64,000 bases of DNA from assembly GCA_013349615.1 (NCBI GenBank), contig DUZJ01000002.1:35882-99881 (forward strand), read 5' to 3'. Both the position numbers and the translations under genes were made by a program. Of the stretch, positions 19,781-28,559 are shown in pieces; positions within the stretch are counted from its first letter, which is position 1; every line of letters begins with the position of its first letter. The notes under the pieces were generated by a model. That model was given only the letters and a program-made list of their open reading frames with translations, was not told the origin of the DNA and ran no database searches. Origin of the DNA: Planctomycetota bacterium. GTDB taxonomy: Bacteria; Planctomycetota; Phycisphaerae; Sedimentisphaerales; Anaerobacaceae.

Positions 19781-22675
19781 TTAGCCGTTGGAACCGGGGT
19801 AGCTAACCGTGACCAGCTCGGGCAAGAGCAGGAAATTGGGGTCGTCAACGTCGTCGTTGAGCCCGTGAATTGCCAGGACGTTGCGGCCCTGCCGCAGGTC
19901 GCTTATGTGGTCGGAGATGTCGAAGTCGACAAATTGCAGGGCAAGGTCGTTCTGGCGGTTGCTGTCGGCCACGGAGTTCCAACTCGGAGTGCCGGTGAAA
20001 TTGTCTCTGGTTACCTCAACGCCGTTGAGGTACGCCACGAATCCATCATCGTACTTCATCCGCAGCTTCAGCGTGTTGAAGAGACTGGTGTCTTCGACAA
20101 CGTCAAATTCAATACGCGACCACAGCGAGGCATTGAAACCCAGCATATCGTCCTGCAGTTCGCTGGAGCCGACGTTCAACCCTCCCTGAAGCATAAATCC
20201 GCCAACGGGATACGCTTTTCCGTCTTCGGAACCTGCGGTGGCCTCTGCCATGATCGTGAAATCGCCGTCCGGCCCTGGCACAATATCATCCCAGCGAACC
20301 ACATATCCGGTGCTGCGATTGTCACCGGCCTGCAGCTCAGCCGTAACTCCGCTACCACCAACCCCCGAACTGCTGTTCCAGGTGCAGCTGGTGGCGTCGC
20401 TTATGGTGAAAAGCGAAATCCGGCTGGGATAGTCCGTAGAGCGTATGGCGGTGCCAATAAAGGTGTACGTTGTGCTCGGAGCCAGGCCCGTGAACTCTAT
20501 CTTTGCCCACCAGCCCGGGTTGCCGTAATAGACGAGGTTTCCTCCAAAGTCCACTATGGTGCTGTCTCCTTCATCATAGAATATATCGTATGCATCCGTG
20601 CCCGGAGCTGGGTTGCCGCCGCTGCCACCGCCGCTGACCCGTAAACCGGCAGCCCCCATTGTGAACGTCACCGTGGGCATTCCGGCATCGCTTCCGGTGA
20701 CAAAATCCTTCAGTTTTCCAGTGGTGTGGCCTGCGTCATTATTGTGGATAGTCCAGTCGGTTACGTTCGCTGCTGTAGAGTCCCCGACCTCCCGGTAACA
20801 GTCATTGTAGGCAACCATCGGCCCGCTCCCAAAGCCGAAGCCGAGACCCGTAGTGCCGGTGTCCCACCCCTCTAACTCGTTGAAGTCGGTCTGCATCCAG
20901 GTAGTTTCCCAGGTCGCGTCGGTGGGCACATAATAATCAGCACTTGCCCCGGGACCAACCAAGACAATAGTGACTGGTTCCATAGGTTCCGTTGTTGCGC
21001 TTTGGCTGCTCGACCAGCCGGTCTCATTATGATTCGCTGACTTGTCTCGAACCTTGACCCGGTATGTGTAAGTGGTGTTTGAGTCGAGTCCTGTATCAAG
21101 ATAATAAAAGCACTTCTGGACCGGCCCGGTCTGCCAGCCATTAAGATGACAGGGGTCGTGAACCGAGCTGCTTAGCCAGCCGGTGTCGTGATTGGGGTCG
21201 GTAACATTATTGAAGTAATACTCCACTCCAACGCCGTTGAAATCCGTGGCAAAGCTGGCAGTCATTTCGATGGAATTGCTGTCGATGGCAACAGGACCCG
21301 ATGCCCAGGTCATCGGGTCAGGTGTGGGACAGCTCACATCCGGTCCGGTCCAGCCTTCTGACCATATTGCAAAGTCAGTAAAATTCACTTTGCGGTCGCC
21401 ATCCAGATCAGTCCTCAAGTCGTTCGCTTCTAACAGCCACTCCGCCGTTAACTCTTCCAAATCTCGCATCTCTATATAGCTATCCTGATCAAAATCACCG
21501 CAGGGGACTTCACGGATATGGGCCACACCAATTGCATCTTCGCCCCGCCCACAATAGAAAAGATACCACTGACCATCGCTGTCCTCGAACAAGTATGGGT
21601 CTCGCAACTGGTTGACGTTTTCCGGGGCAGTACTGCCTTCTGAGTTGGTGGGTACGATATCGCCGCCTTCCCAATCCAGCTCGGCATAAAGAATTTCCTC
21701 AGGCGGAAAGGTCGAGTCCCACGAAGTATAGTCGCCCACACTAAGGTCGATAGTGGACATCTTGATTCGCTCCGGACAGTCATGAATGCGGGTGTAGAGC
21801 ATCTGCACCGTGTCTCCAAGCCGACGCACAGTGAAATGGCGTGCCCGCCAGGGGTCGTCAGGAAGTCCCGAAAAGTCAGCAGCATCAATATCATTCTGAA
21901 ACGGGCTGTCGGAGCGTTTGGTCCACAGGTCGTCCTTGAAGTCGAAGCCCGGCGGCGGCGTCCACGGGTCGTTTGGGTCCCGTGCCTTGAAGATATAGCC
22001 GCTGTTGGAAGTAGCGTAGAGATTGCCGTTATACTCGAACACTCGAAAGTAGAACCGGCCAAGAACCACCGGCTCAATACCGTCGTTGAACTCCAGGCCG
22101 TCTTTCGATGTAGCCACGAGGCTCTTCTGGCCCAAGCCGGTGCCATCGACCCTGACACTTCCGGCGTGGAAGTACATCACAATCCGCTGGTTCTCATCGT
22201 CCACAAATACATCAGGTGAAGCAACATGATTAGAGATGGTGATAGCATTGTCAAGGTCGATCTTGTCATCGCTGCCCAAGTCGAGCACACCGCGGTCTCC
22301 CACGCTCACGCCGGAACCAATTTGGTACAGGTGCCAGGGGCCCTCGATGTCCGCCGACCATGCCATGCGGATGTAGTTGCCCCCGTGGTGCGCAAAGTAC
22401 ATATAGTAAGTGGCATTAGGGTCTGCTCGGTTTTCTGGTGCGAGCCAGTCCGCAACGCGGATTACTGAGGGGCCATTGATGTTGTAGCTTTCATAGGTAG
22501 TTGCGCCCAGGGCGTCGAAGACGCCATCGGTAATAATCGGCTGACCACTGTTGAGCCGGGTGATGATAAAAGTTTCGTCTTCACCGGCATCTGCTTTTGT
22601 TGTGTTCGTGTAGGAAAGCAGGAGAGTGATTATTGCCAGCCACATGTTTAGGTTTGTTCTCTCACGCATTTTCAT
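19781..22675 (-). CDS. Secreted GH43/GH32-like five-bladed beta-propeller protein with internal dockerin-like segment, FN3-like domain and C-terminal carbohydrate-binding-like domains
   Basis: Signal peptide; 'YYMYFAHHGGNYIRMAWSADIEGPWHLY', 'HVASPDVFVDDENQRIVMYFHAG', 'LRDPYLFEDSDGQWYLFYCGRGEDAIGVA' blades; dockerin-like 'DFDQDSYIEMRDLEELTAEWL...DLDGDRKVNFTDFAIWSEGW'. Confidence 0.8.
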   Translation of the reverse strand: MKMRERTNLNMWLAIITLLLSYTNTTKADAGEDETFIITRLNSGQPIITDGVFDALGATTYESYNINGPSVIRVADWLAPENRADPNATYYMYFAHHGGNYIRMAWSADIEGPWHLYQIGSGVSVGDRGVLDLGSDDKIDLDNAITISNHVASPDVFVDDENQRIVMYFHAGSVRVDGTGLGQKSLVATSKDGLEFNDGIEPVVLGRFYFRVFEYNGNLYATSNSGYIFKARDPNDPWTPPPGFDFKDDLWTKRSDSPFQNDIDAADFSGLPDDPWRARHFTVRRLGDTVQMLYTRIHDCPERIKMSTIDLSVGDYTSWDSTFPPEEILYAELDWEGGDIVPTNSEGSTAPENVNQLRDPYLFEDSDGQWYLFYCGRGEDAIGVAHIREVPCGDFDQDSYIEMRDLEELTAEWLLEANDLRTDLDGDRKVNFTDFAIWSEGWTGPDVSCPTPDPMTWASGPVAIDSNSIEMTASFATDFNGVGVEYYFNNVTDPNHDTGWLSSSVHDPCHLNGWQTGPVQKCFYYLDTGLDSNTTYTYRVKVRDKSANHNETGWSSSQSATTEPMEPVTIVLVGPGASADYYVPTDATWETTWMQTDFNELEGWDTGTTGLGFGFGSGPMVAYNDCYREVGDSTAANVTDWTIHNNDAGHTTGKLKDFVTGSDAGMPTVTFTMGAAGLRVSGGGSGGNPAPGTDAYDIFYDEGDSTIVDFGGNLVYYGNPGWWAKIEFTGLAPSTTYTFIGTAIRSTDYPSRISLFTISDATSCTWNSSSGVGGSGVTAELQAGDNRSTGYVVRWDDIVPGPDGDFTIMAEATAGSEDGKAYPVGGFMLQGGLNVGSSELQDDMLGFNASLWSRIEFDVVEDTSLFNTLKLRMKYDDGFVAYLNGVEVTRDNFTGTPSWNSVADSNRQNDLALQFVDFDISDHISDLRQGRNVLAIHGLNDDVDDPNFLLLPELVTVSYPGSNG

Positions 22676-22705
22676 CCTTTAATATAACTTGCTATGTGGG
22701 GCCAT

Positions 22706-22993
22706 TTACCAGGGCTGTTGGCAGTCCACGTTAGTCGCGCCCGGGGTGGCTTCGTCCCCATTAGGTATCTCGTGGCCGTGGGGGCTGTTGCACCAGTTGT
22801 TGGCGGCATTGCATTCCGTCTCAAGCCAGTATCGAGCGAATATTGCAAGGTCATGGAAATCGACTTTAGGTATACTGCCATTTGAGGCTGAGGGTAATGC
22901 AATCGTCAGCAGCCACACAAACAGACACATGGTAAGTTTCTTGATAATCACATCGGCACTATTCTTTTTCATCGTAAAACTCCCTGATAGCAA
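22706..22993 (-). CDS. Short secreted protein with half dockerin-like motif
   Basis: 95 aa; signal peptide (MKKNSADVIIKKLTMCLFVWLLTIALPSASNG) then 'SIPKVDFHDLAIFARYWLETECNAANNWC'; downstream of a consensus promoter. Confidence 0.6.
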   Translation of the reverse strand: MLSGSFTMKKNSADVIIKKLTMCLFVWLLTIALPSASNGSIPKVDFHDLAIFARYWLETECNAANNWCNSPHGHEIPNGDEATPGATNVDCQQPW

Positions 22994-23117
22994 GCCTTAA
23001 CAAGCCAGTTCAGGCACTCTTATGTTGTTCATCGTATATTTCTTTCCACTCATACCCGCAATCGGTGCTGAGTTTCCATGAACCGCATGCGCTTTTGCCT
23101 AGTTTGTGCTATTGGGT

Positions 23118-23146
23118 AGTATAGACGGTTAACATAAATTTGTCAA
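23118..23146 (-). promoter_or_regulatory. Sigma70-type promoter TTGACA-17 bp-TATACT
   Basis: Minus strand: TTGACA aatttatgttaaccgtc TATACT, upstream of the 22993/22675 genes. Confidence 0.8.
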
Positions 23147-23227
23147 GCAGATTATAGGACTATTTTCGGTTTTTCAGACAGAAATTGAACCATGCCGTAC
23201 GAATTTCGGGCTTACATGGTCAGAAGT

Positions 23228-24679
23228 TTATTGCTGGACATTGCAGGAAGGGTCAAATGGGTTTGCACATTTCAGCCAGTCCTCGACGAACATAGCGAAA
23301 TCTAATAGATTGACGTAGCAGTCGCCATTCAAATCACCGTCAAGCTCTTGTTGGCATTGGAATACCGTGAATACATCATCGCTGGTATCACTAATGGTTA
23401 TATCGCTTGCGTCGCTAACACGCACCAGGCACTGGTTCGAATCTGTCAGTGGAATATCCCACGGGTACGAACCGGTGTTCTCGCATATATCGATGTTTTC
23501 CCAGTTCTGTCCGTCGTCAGAGGAATAATCAATTATCACGTGGTCTATTTCTGCACCTTCAAGCGTTTTCCAGGTTATCATGTAAGTTCTTGCTGCTGCG
23601 AGATTCTCACCTCCGTTTGGTGACAGTACAATTGGCCTTGGAACAACGGTGTAACTCCATACCTCGTTGTGCTCATATATACCTGAAATACTCAGGTTGT
23701 TAGTGTGGCGTTGCACCCAGTTCAGGGTCACATCGAGGTCGTTAATCTCAACTAAGACATAGCCGTACCGTTTTGCATGATGCCACTGCTCCACAGTATT
23801 GTCGCCATTGTAGCCATCGTATGGCGGCGACCAGGTATAGAGCGGCGCCCCAGCGGTTCCAATGATGTACTGGTGAATATCGTTGTTTGGGTCACCGTCA
23901 CCGTCATCAATCCGGGCGTGGTCGTAGAAGTGGTCGTGACCTGTAAGATATACTCTTCCGGTGGCGTTTCTGATGCTTGCCCAAAACACATCGCGCTTGG
24001 CAGGAAAGTAGTCAAGGCAATCATTGTGGTGCGCTCTGAAAGCAGGTTCGTGGCCGGTAATGAAAACATGGGTTTTTGTATTTTCGGCTAATTCGGCATC
24101 AAGCCAGGTCTGGTTTAGCTTATGAGCAAAATCATGCCTCGTTCCGGCATATTGATCGAGGCAGACAACAAAGACGTTTTTGTGCGCGACAGAATATGTC
24201 ATATATTTCTCGCTCGCCGGGCCATTGCCGGGCAGCTTCTGATTGGGTTCGGAGTCGCTTCCGAACACGTTGAGCCAGCGATGTGAAAAATTGTCATTCG
24301 GCTCGGGCTGTGTACCAGGATCAGGATAATGACTCCAAACATCACCGAGTTCGTGATTACCACGACAGACATAGACGTCAATATTGGCATCGTAGACCGG
24401 CTTCATCGTTTGTACCCATGTTCTCAACTGGCCTTCAAATTGAATGGGAGTGCTTCCCACGCCGTTAACCAGATCGCCGGGAAAGACTATGAAATCGACA
24501 TTCTGACTTGTAAACTCCGCGGCAAGTTCACTCAAGATAACTTGATTAATCCCGTTGGTGCTGCCGCGGCTGTCGCACGTGACGACGAATTTCCAGGGAG
24601 TCTCGGCAGAATTTGTTGAAGAGAATACTGCCAGAAAAAGGAGGGTAAAAACAAAGTTCGCTGCAATTTTCTGTCTGAT
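23228..24679 (-). CDS. Secreted calcineurin-like metallophosphoesterase with C-terminal dockerin-like repeat
   Basis: VFPGDLVNG, CRGNHE, GHEPAF, LTGHDHFYDH motifs; C-terminal 'ELDGDLNGDCYVNLLDFAMFVEDWL'. Frame is open past the TTG at 24535 and encodes '(I)RQKIAANFVFTLLFLAVFSSTNSAETPWKFVVTCDSRG'; AGGAGG at 24688-24693 is 8 nt from an ATC at 24679. Confidence 0.85.
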   Translation of the reverse strand: MRQKIAANFVFTLLFLAVFSSTNSAETPWKFVVTCDSRGSTNGINQVILSELAAEFTSQNVDFIVFPGDLVNGVGSTPIQFEGQLRTWVQTMKPVYDANIDVYVCRGNHELGDVWSHYPDPGTQPEPNDNFSHRWLNVFGSDSEPNQKLPGNGPASEKYMTYSVAHKNVFVVCLDQYAGTRHDFAHKLNQTWLDAELAENTKTHVFITGHEPAFRAHHNDCLDYFPAKRDVFWASIRNATGRVYLTGHDHFYDHARIDDGDGDPNNDIHQYIIGTAGAPLYTWSPPYDGYNGDNTVEQWHHAKRYGYVLVEINDLDVTLNWVQRHTNNLSISGIYEHNEVWSYTVVPRPIVLSPNGGENLAAARTYMITWKTLEGAEIDHVIIDYSSDDGQNWENIDICENTGSYPWDIPLTDSNQCLVRVSDASDITISDTSDDVFTVFQCQQELDGDLNGDCYVNLLDFAMFVEDWLKCANPFDPSCNVQQ

Positions 24680-24729
24680 TCTTCAGTCCTCCTCGGAAGA
24701 ATTACTGTCGCTTCGGAATGGATTCCAAA

Positions 24730-26487
24730 CTACTTTGTGTACCAATCGGCCTTGCGGTTTGTGTTGTTCAAGAATAGTTGCAAGTCGTTGACGTCGAAGA
24801 CGCCATTGGTATTGATATCTCCGAATAGATAGCTGTCCGGCGATGTGATGCTTGCAATCCAGTTATCGAGGACAACAGTAAAATCTGAATCGTCGACTAT
24901 GCCATCGGCATTTAGGTCACACCAGGAGATACTGTTACTGTCGTTGTCTGAAGTATCGCTTGTCTTCCACGCCAGGCCGTAGTGCTCGGTTTCAGCTATT
25001 TCATTTTGCTTAACAAAATCGCTGTACGAAAGAACGATTTCGTAATCAGTATAGTTGGCGTCGGCGCGGCAGTAAATATGCTCGACGTTATCAACGTCGC
25101 TGTCGCTGTAATCGAGCAGATAGTCGTTGCTGCTGTCTTCCGGGTCAACCGCCCAGAGCTCAAGTCGCAGGTTGCTGTCTCTCTCAGTTTCCGCATCAAA
25201 GGGGTATACGTTGTCATAGTGCTTGTTCCAAACGGCCGTTACAGTAATGAATTTGTTTGCGGTTTCTGATAGGCTGATTTTGTATATGTTTTGTGGTTTC
25301 TCGCTCTTATCCAGTTGATTTAAGTCCCAGCCTATCGTTGAGATATCGCCGGGTTTATTCAGCCCTGCAATTAGAGTTTTGTAGGCGCCAAGGGCATTTA
25401 ACATCCCCGCCCCTTGAATGTAGTCTAAAGGCACCTGGTGGTCATCGTCTTTTTTCAGCCGACCCTTATGCCAGTATGGCAGTTTCTTTGCGGAGTTCAG
25501 CAAAATGGCTTTGATTACGCAATTACCACCTTCTGCTGAAACGGCAGCGCTAAGAGCCGGGTCTTGTTTGGCTTTTTGAACGAGCAGGCCGATTGTTCCA
25601 GCGACTATTGGCGTTGAGAAGCTCGACCAATCGCCGGTTGGCTCATAGCGATTGGGCTCAGCGTCATGGGAAGCAAGACAGTTGCCCGGAGCGACGATAT
25701 CCGGCTTGCATCTCCCGTCGCCGGTCGGGCCGAGACTTGAATGCTCCGGACGGACTAATGAGAAATGTGTTAGATTGGTTGCAAGGTCATCAGTGTTTAC
25801 AGAGTCAACTACACCAACGCCGATGACATTTGCTGATGCGGCGGGATAAAACAGGGGGTCCTGAGCGTCGGTGCCATTGCCTATTCCGGCGACGACAATA
25901 AGGCCCTGGTGTTCTGCCAATGATTCAATGCCCCTTGTCCACCAGGCTTCAGATTGGCTGCCGATGCTGGCGGTTACAAGGTCTGCTTCGGGTGGCAAGT
26001 GGTGGAATACGTTATTGATTAAAAAGTAATAGAATTCATAGATATCGGCCTCGGCCTGCGGTGCTGCCCCCTGGTAATAGAAATGTCCCAACTGCGAATT
26101 AGCTGCACTCGAGTCTTCGCCGAGGAGTATGGAGCAGATAGCTGTTGAGTGCGACGAAATACCCGGCAGCGGTTCGCCTTGGTCGTGAAAAGCTAATTCC
26201 TTGCCATTGAAGCAGTTATGCTCGATATTCGGACGGTAATCGTTTTGTGGCTCGTCGTTGGCATAAGTGATGCTACGGCTGACAATAGCAAATTTGACGC
26301 CGGTGCCTGTCAAATTCGGGTCTATTTGTCTTAAGGCATAAATTCCGGCGTGGTTTAGCGCTTTCGGCTGCAGCATTGTCCCTGTTGGCTGGCTGTCGGC
26401 CCCGGCGGCAGTGCGCATACCTACCACCATTAGTGCCACACAGGCCATAAGGGCCAGTACCAACATTTTTTTAGGACTTTGCACCAT
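24730..26487 (-). CDS. Subtilisin-like (S8) protease-family protein with C-terminal dockerin-like repeats
   Basis: SHSTAICSILLG (His region), VVAGIGNGTDAQ (oxyanion Asn), GDWSSFSTPIVAGTIGLLVQ (Ser region); 'CDLNADGIVDDSDFTVVLDNWI...GDINTNGVFDVNDLQLFLNN'. Likely start MVQSPKKMLVLALMA at 26487. Confidence 0.8.
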   Translation of the reverse strand: MVQSPKKMLVLALMACVALMVVGMRTAAGADSQPTGTMLQPKALNHAGIYALRQIDPNLTGTGVKFAIVSRSITYANDEPQNDYRPNIEHNCFNGKELAFHDQGEPLPGISSHSTAICSILLGEDSSAANSQLGHFYYQGAAPQAEADIYEFYYFLINNVFHHLPPEADLVTASIGSQSEAWWTRGIESLAEHQGLIVVAGIGNGTDAQDPLFYPAASANVIGVGVVDSVNTDDLATNLTHFSLVRPEHSSLGPTGDGRCKPDIVAPGNCLASHDAEPNRYEPTGDWSSFSTPIVAGTIGLLVQKAKQDPALSAAVSAEGGNCVIKAILLNSAKKLPYWHKGRLKKDDDHQVPLDYIQGAGMLNALGAYKTLIAGLNKPGDISTIGWDLNQLDKSEKPQNIYKISLSETANKFITVTAVWNKHYDNVYPFDAETERDSNLRLELWAVDPEDSSNDYLLDYSDSDVDNVEHIYCRADANYTDYEIVLSYSDFVKQNEIAETEHYGLAWKTSDTSDNDSNSISWCDLNADGIVDDSDFTVVLDNWIASITSPDSYLFGDINTNGVFDVNDLQLFLNNTNRKADWYTK

Positions 26488-26592
26488 ATCCCCCACTCCG
26501 GAGGCACCGGCAAAAGTCAGAAGGCACAAGTTTGTTCCTCCAGGTGCCGACCTCCTTAGTTTGGAGTTTCCTACCTTTAAATCTTTGATAAT

Positions 26593-26621
26593 ATGATACC
26601 ATAAACAGGTTTTGTTTTCAA
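26593..26621 (-). promoter_or_regulatory. Sigma70-type promoter TTGAAA-17 bp-TATCAT upstream of the S8-like gene
   Basis: Minus strand: TTGAAA acaaaacctgtttatgg TATCAT. Confidence 0.65.
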
Positions 26622-26702
26622 GAAGATTGTTGGTCTAATTTATGCGAATTTAGCATTTTTCAGTACTAAAAAGCAGGTTTCGAGAAACTTAATTTAGAAA
26701 AC

Positions 26703-26731
26703 TTGCCTTATCAGGCTGTAGTTGCTATACT
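26703..26731 (+). promoter_or_regulatory. Sigma70-type promoter TTGCCT-17 bp-TATACT for the pyr cluster
   Basis: ttgcct tatcaggctgtagttgc tatact, ~45 nt upstream of the pyrR ATG. Confidence 0.65.
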
Positions 26732-26777
26732 CAGGCAAATTTTGGAGTTTGGCTTTGCTAAAAGGTTTGCGCTAATT

Positions 26778-27305
26778 ATGAAAGTAATTCTGGATTCTGA
26801 ACAAATCGAGCAGATTCTCAATGATTTGGCAGGTCGTATTATTTCTGAAAGCCCTCGCGAATTGGATATTGCCGTAATTGGCATTCGCAGCAGGGGGGAG
26901 GTTCTCGCCCAGAGATTATCGGGCCGATTATCGCAGCAGTTTGGAAAAGATGTTCCGTACGGAACCCTGGATATAACACTTTACCGGGACGATTTGAATT
27001 CGCCGCAGGGTACTGGCCAGCCGCAGGTTCGAACCACTGAAATCGGTTTCGATATTGACGATAAAATTATCATTTTGGTTGATGATGTTTTGTATACCGG
27101 CCGCTCCGCGCGGGCAGCGATGGATGCTCTTATAGATTTGGGCAGGCCCAGAGCCATAAAGTTAGCTGTCCTTGTTGACAGAGTCGGCAGGGAATTCCCC
27201 ATACAGGCTGATTACGCCGGTTATAAAAGCGATGCCGCACCCGGCCAATTAGTGCAGGTTTTCCTTTCCGAATCGGATGGAAAAGAAGAAGTAGTTCTTG
27301 AGTAA
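26778..27305 (+). CDS. pyrR: PyrR bifunctional pyr regulator / uracil phosphoribosyltransferase
   Basis: IGIRSRGEVLAQRL, GTLDITLYRDDL, IILVDDVLYTGRSARAAMDAL (PRPP loop), LVDRVGREFPIQADYAG. ATG at 26778; the ORF-track TTG at 26703 lies in the -35 element. Confidence 0.93.
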   Translation: MKVILDSEQIEQILNDLAGRIISESPRELDIAVIGIRSRGEVLAQRLSGRLSQQFGKDVPYGTLDITLYRDDLNSPQGTGQPQVRTTEIGFDIDDKIIILVDDVLYTGRSARAAMDALIDLGRPRAIKLAVLVDRVGREFPIQADYAGYKSDAAPGQLVQVFLSESDGKEEVVLE

Positions 27306-27351
27306 ATATAAACGCATACACTCGTTTAGGCATTAACGCATATACGAGATT

Positions 27352-28311
27352 ATGGCAATAAAAAGAAAAAATAAACAATTCAAGTGGCGCCGCAAACATT
27401 TACTTGGGCTGCGGGAACTCAGCGCAGAAGAGATTACATATATTCTTGACACAGCCGAGGGTTTTGAGCAGATAAGCACCCGCTCGGTTAAAAAAGCCCC
27501 GCCTTTACGCGGCAAAGTTGTAGTGAATTTGTTCTTTGAAGACAGCACACGAACGCGGAACAGCTTTGCCTTGGCTGCGAACCGATTGAGCGCAGATGTT
27601 ATTGAATTCACGAAGAAAGCAAGTGCCGTCAGTAAAGGGGAGACGCTCCTGGACACAGCCAGGAATCTGGAAGCAATGGGGATTGATATTATCGTGATTC
27701 GGCACAGTGCCGGCGGTGCACCGAAACCATTGAGCAGGAACATCAATGCTTGTGTTATAAATGCCGGCGATGGGTTCTGTGAGCATCCCACGCAAGGTCT
27801 TTTGGATGTCTATACCATTCGTAAAATCAAGGGGACCCTCGATGGTTTGAAAATAGCGATTGTCGGTGATATAGCGCACTCACGCGTTGCCCGCAGTGAT
27901 ATGTGGGCGATGACGAAACTCGGTGCCGAAGTCATCTTCGTAGGTCCGCCGACACTTATGCCGACTCAGGTAAGGCGTTTGCCTGTAAGTGTGAGTTATT
28001 CTCTTGATGAGGTTATCGAAAAGGTTGATGTGATAAATATGCTTCGGATTCAGTTTGAACGGCTCGGCGGCAACCCGTTTCCATCGGTGAGAGAATACTC
28101 GCATTATTTCGGGCTGACTGTCGAGCGTATGAAAAGGGCAAAGCCGGACATTTTGGTTATGCATCCCGGCCCGATTAACAGGGGGCTGGAGATGGAAAGC
28201 GAAGTCGCTGATGGCCGGAACAGCGTTATCCTTGAGCAGGTAACAAACGGCCTGGCTGTGAGAATGGCCGTGCTGTTTCTGGTGAACCAGGCAGCAGCAC
28301 AAGGGGATTGA
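27352..28311 (+). CDS. pyrB: Aspartate carbamoyltransferase catalytic subunit
   Basis: FFEDSTRTRNSFALAANRLSADVIEF, VIRHSAGGAPKPL, NAGDGFCEHPTQGLLDVYTI, GDIAHSRVARS, MHPGPINRGLEM. Confidence 0.96.
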   Translation: MAIKRKNKQFKWRRKHLLGLRELSAEEITYILDTAEGFEQISTRSVKKAPPLRGKVVVNLFFEDSTRTRNSFALAANRLSADVIEFTKKASAVSKGETLLDTARNLEAMGIDIIVIRHSAGGAPKPLSRNINACVINAGDGFCEHPTQGLLDVYTIRKIKGTLDGLKIAIVGDIAHSRVARSDMWAMTKLGAEVIFVGPPTLMPTQVRRLPVSVSYSLDEVIEKVDVINMLRIQFERLGGNPFPSVREYSHYFGLTVERMKRAKPDILVMHPGPINRGLEMESEVADGRNSVILEQVTNGLAVRMAVLFLVNQAAAQGD

Positions 28312-28359
28312 TAATTGATTATTGATTATTGATAACTTATTTTTGTGTAGGAGTACCTA

Positions 28360-28557
28360 ATGAAGTACATGGTTAAACTTGAGAAGACTGACGAAGGTTA
28401 TGCCGTCTGGTGTCCCGGGTTGCCTGGATGCTAGTCCCAGGGTGCAACTGAAGAAGAGGCGCTCGAAAATATAAAGGACGCTATAGAGACATACCTTGCA
28501 ACAGTCGAGGCACTGCTGAAAGATAAAACCACTCGTTCGGTTGAGGTGGCGGTGTAA
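28360..28557 (+). pseudogene. HicB-family antitoxin-like gene interrupted by in-frame TAG at 28432-28434
   Basis: MKYMVKLEKTDEGYAVWCPGLPGC*SQGATEEEALENIKDAIETYLATVEALLKDKTTRSVEVAV*; same frame on both sides of the stop, match to GLPGCxSQGxTxEEALENI pattern. Confidence 0.8.
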
Positions 28558-28559
28558 TT

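Noticed and set aside
19727-20644. 305-aa plus-strand ORF
   Set aside because: Antisense to the well-supported GH43-like protein; no family motif.
26703-26777. N-terminal extension of PyrR as in the ORF track
   Set aside because: The extension covers an apparent -35/-10 promoter and PyrR homology begins at MKVILDSEQ (26778).
28360-28557. Possibility that TAG is read as Trp genome-wide
   Set aside because: Many well-supported genes in this window terminate with TAG, and none of the large conserved enzymes shows internal TAG at Trp positions.
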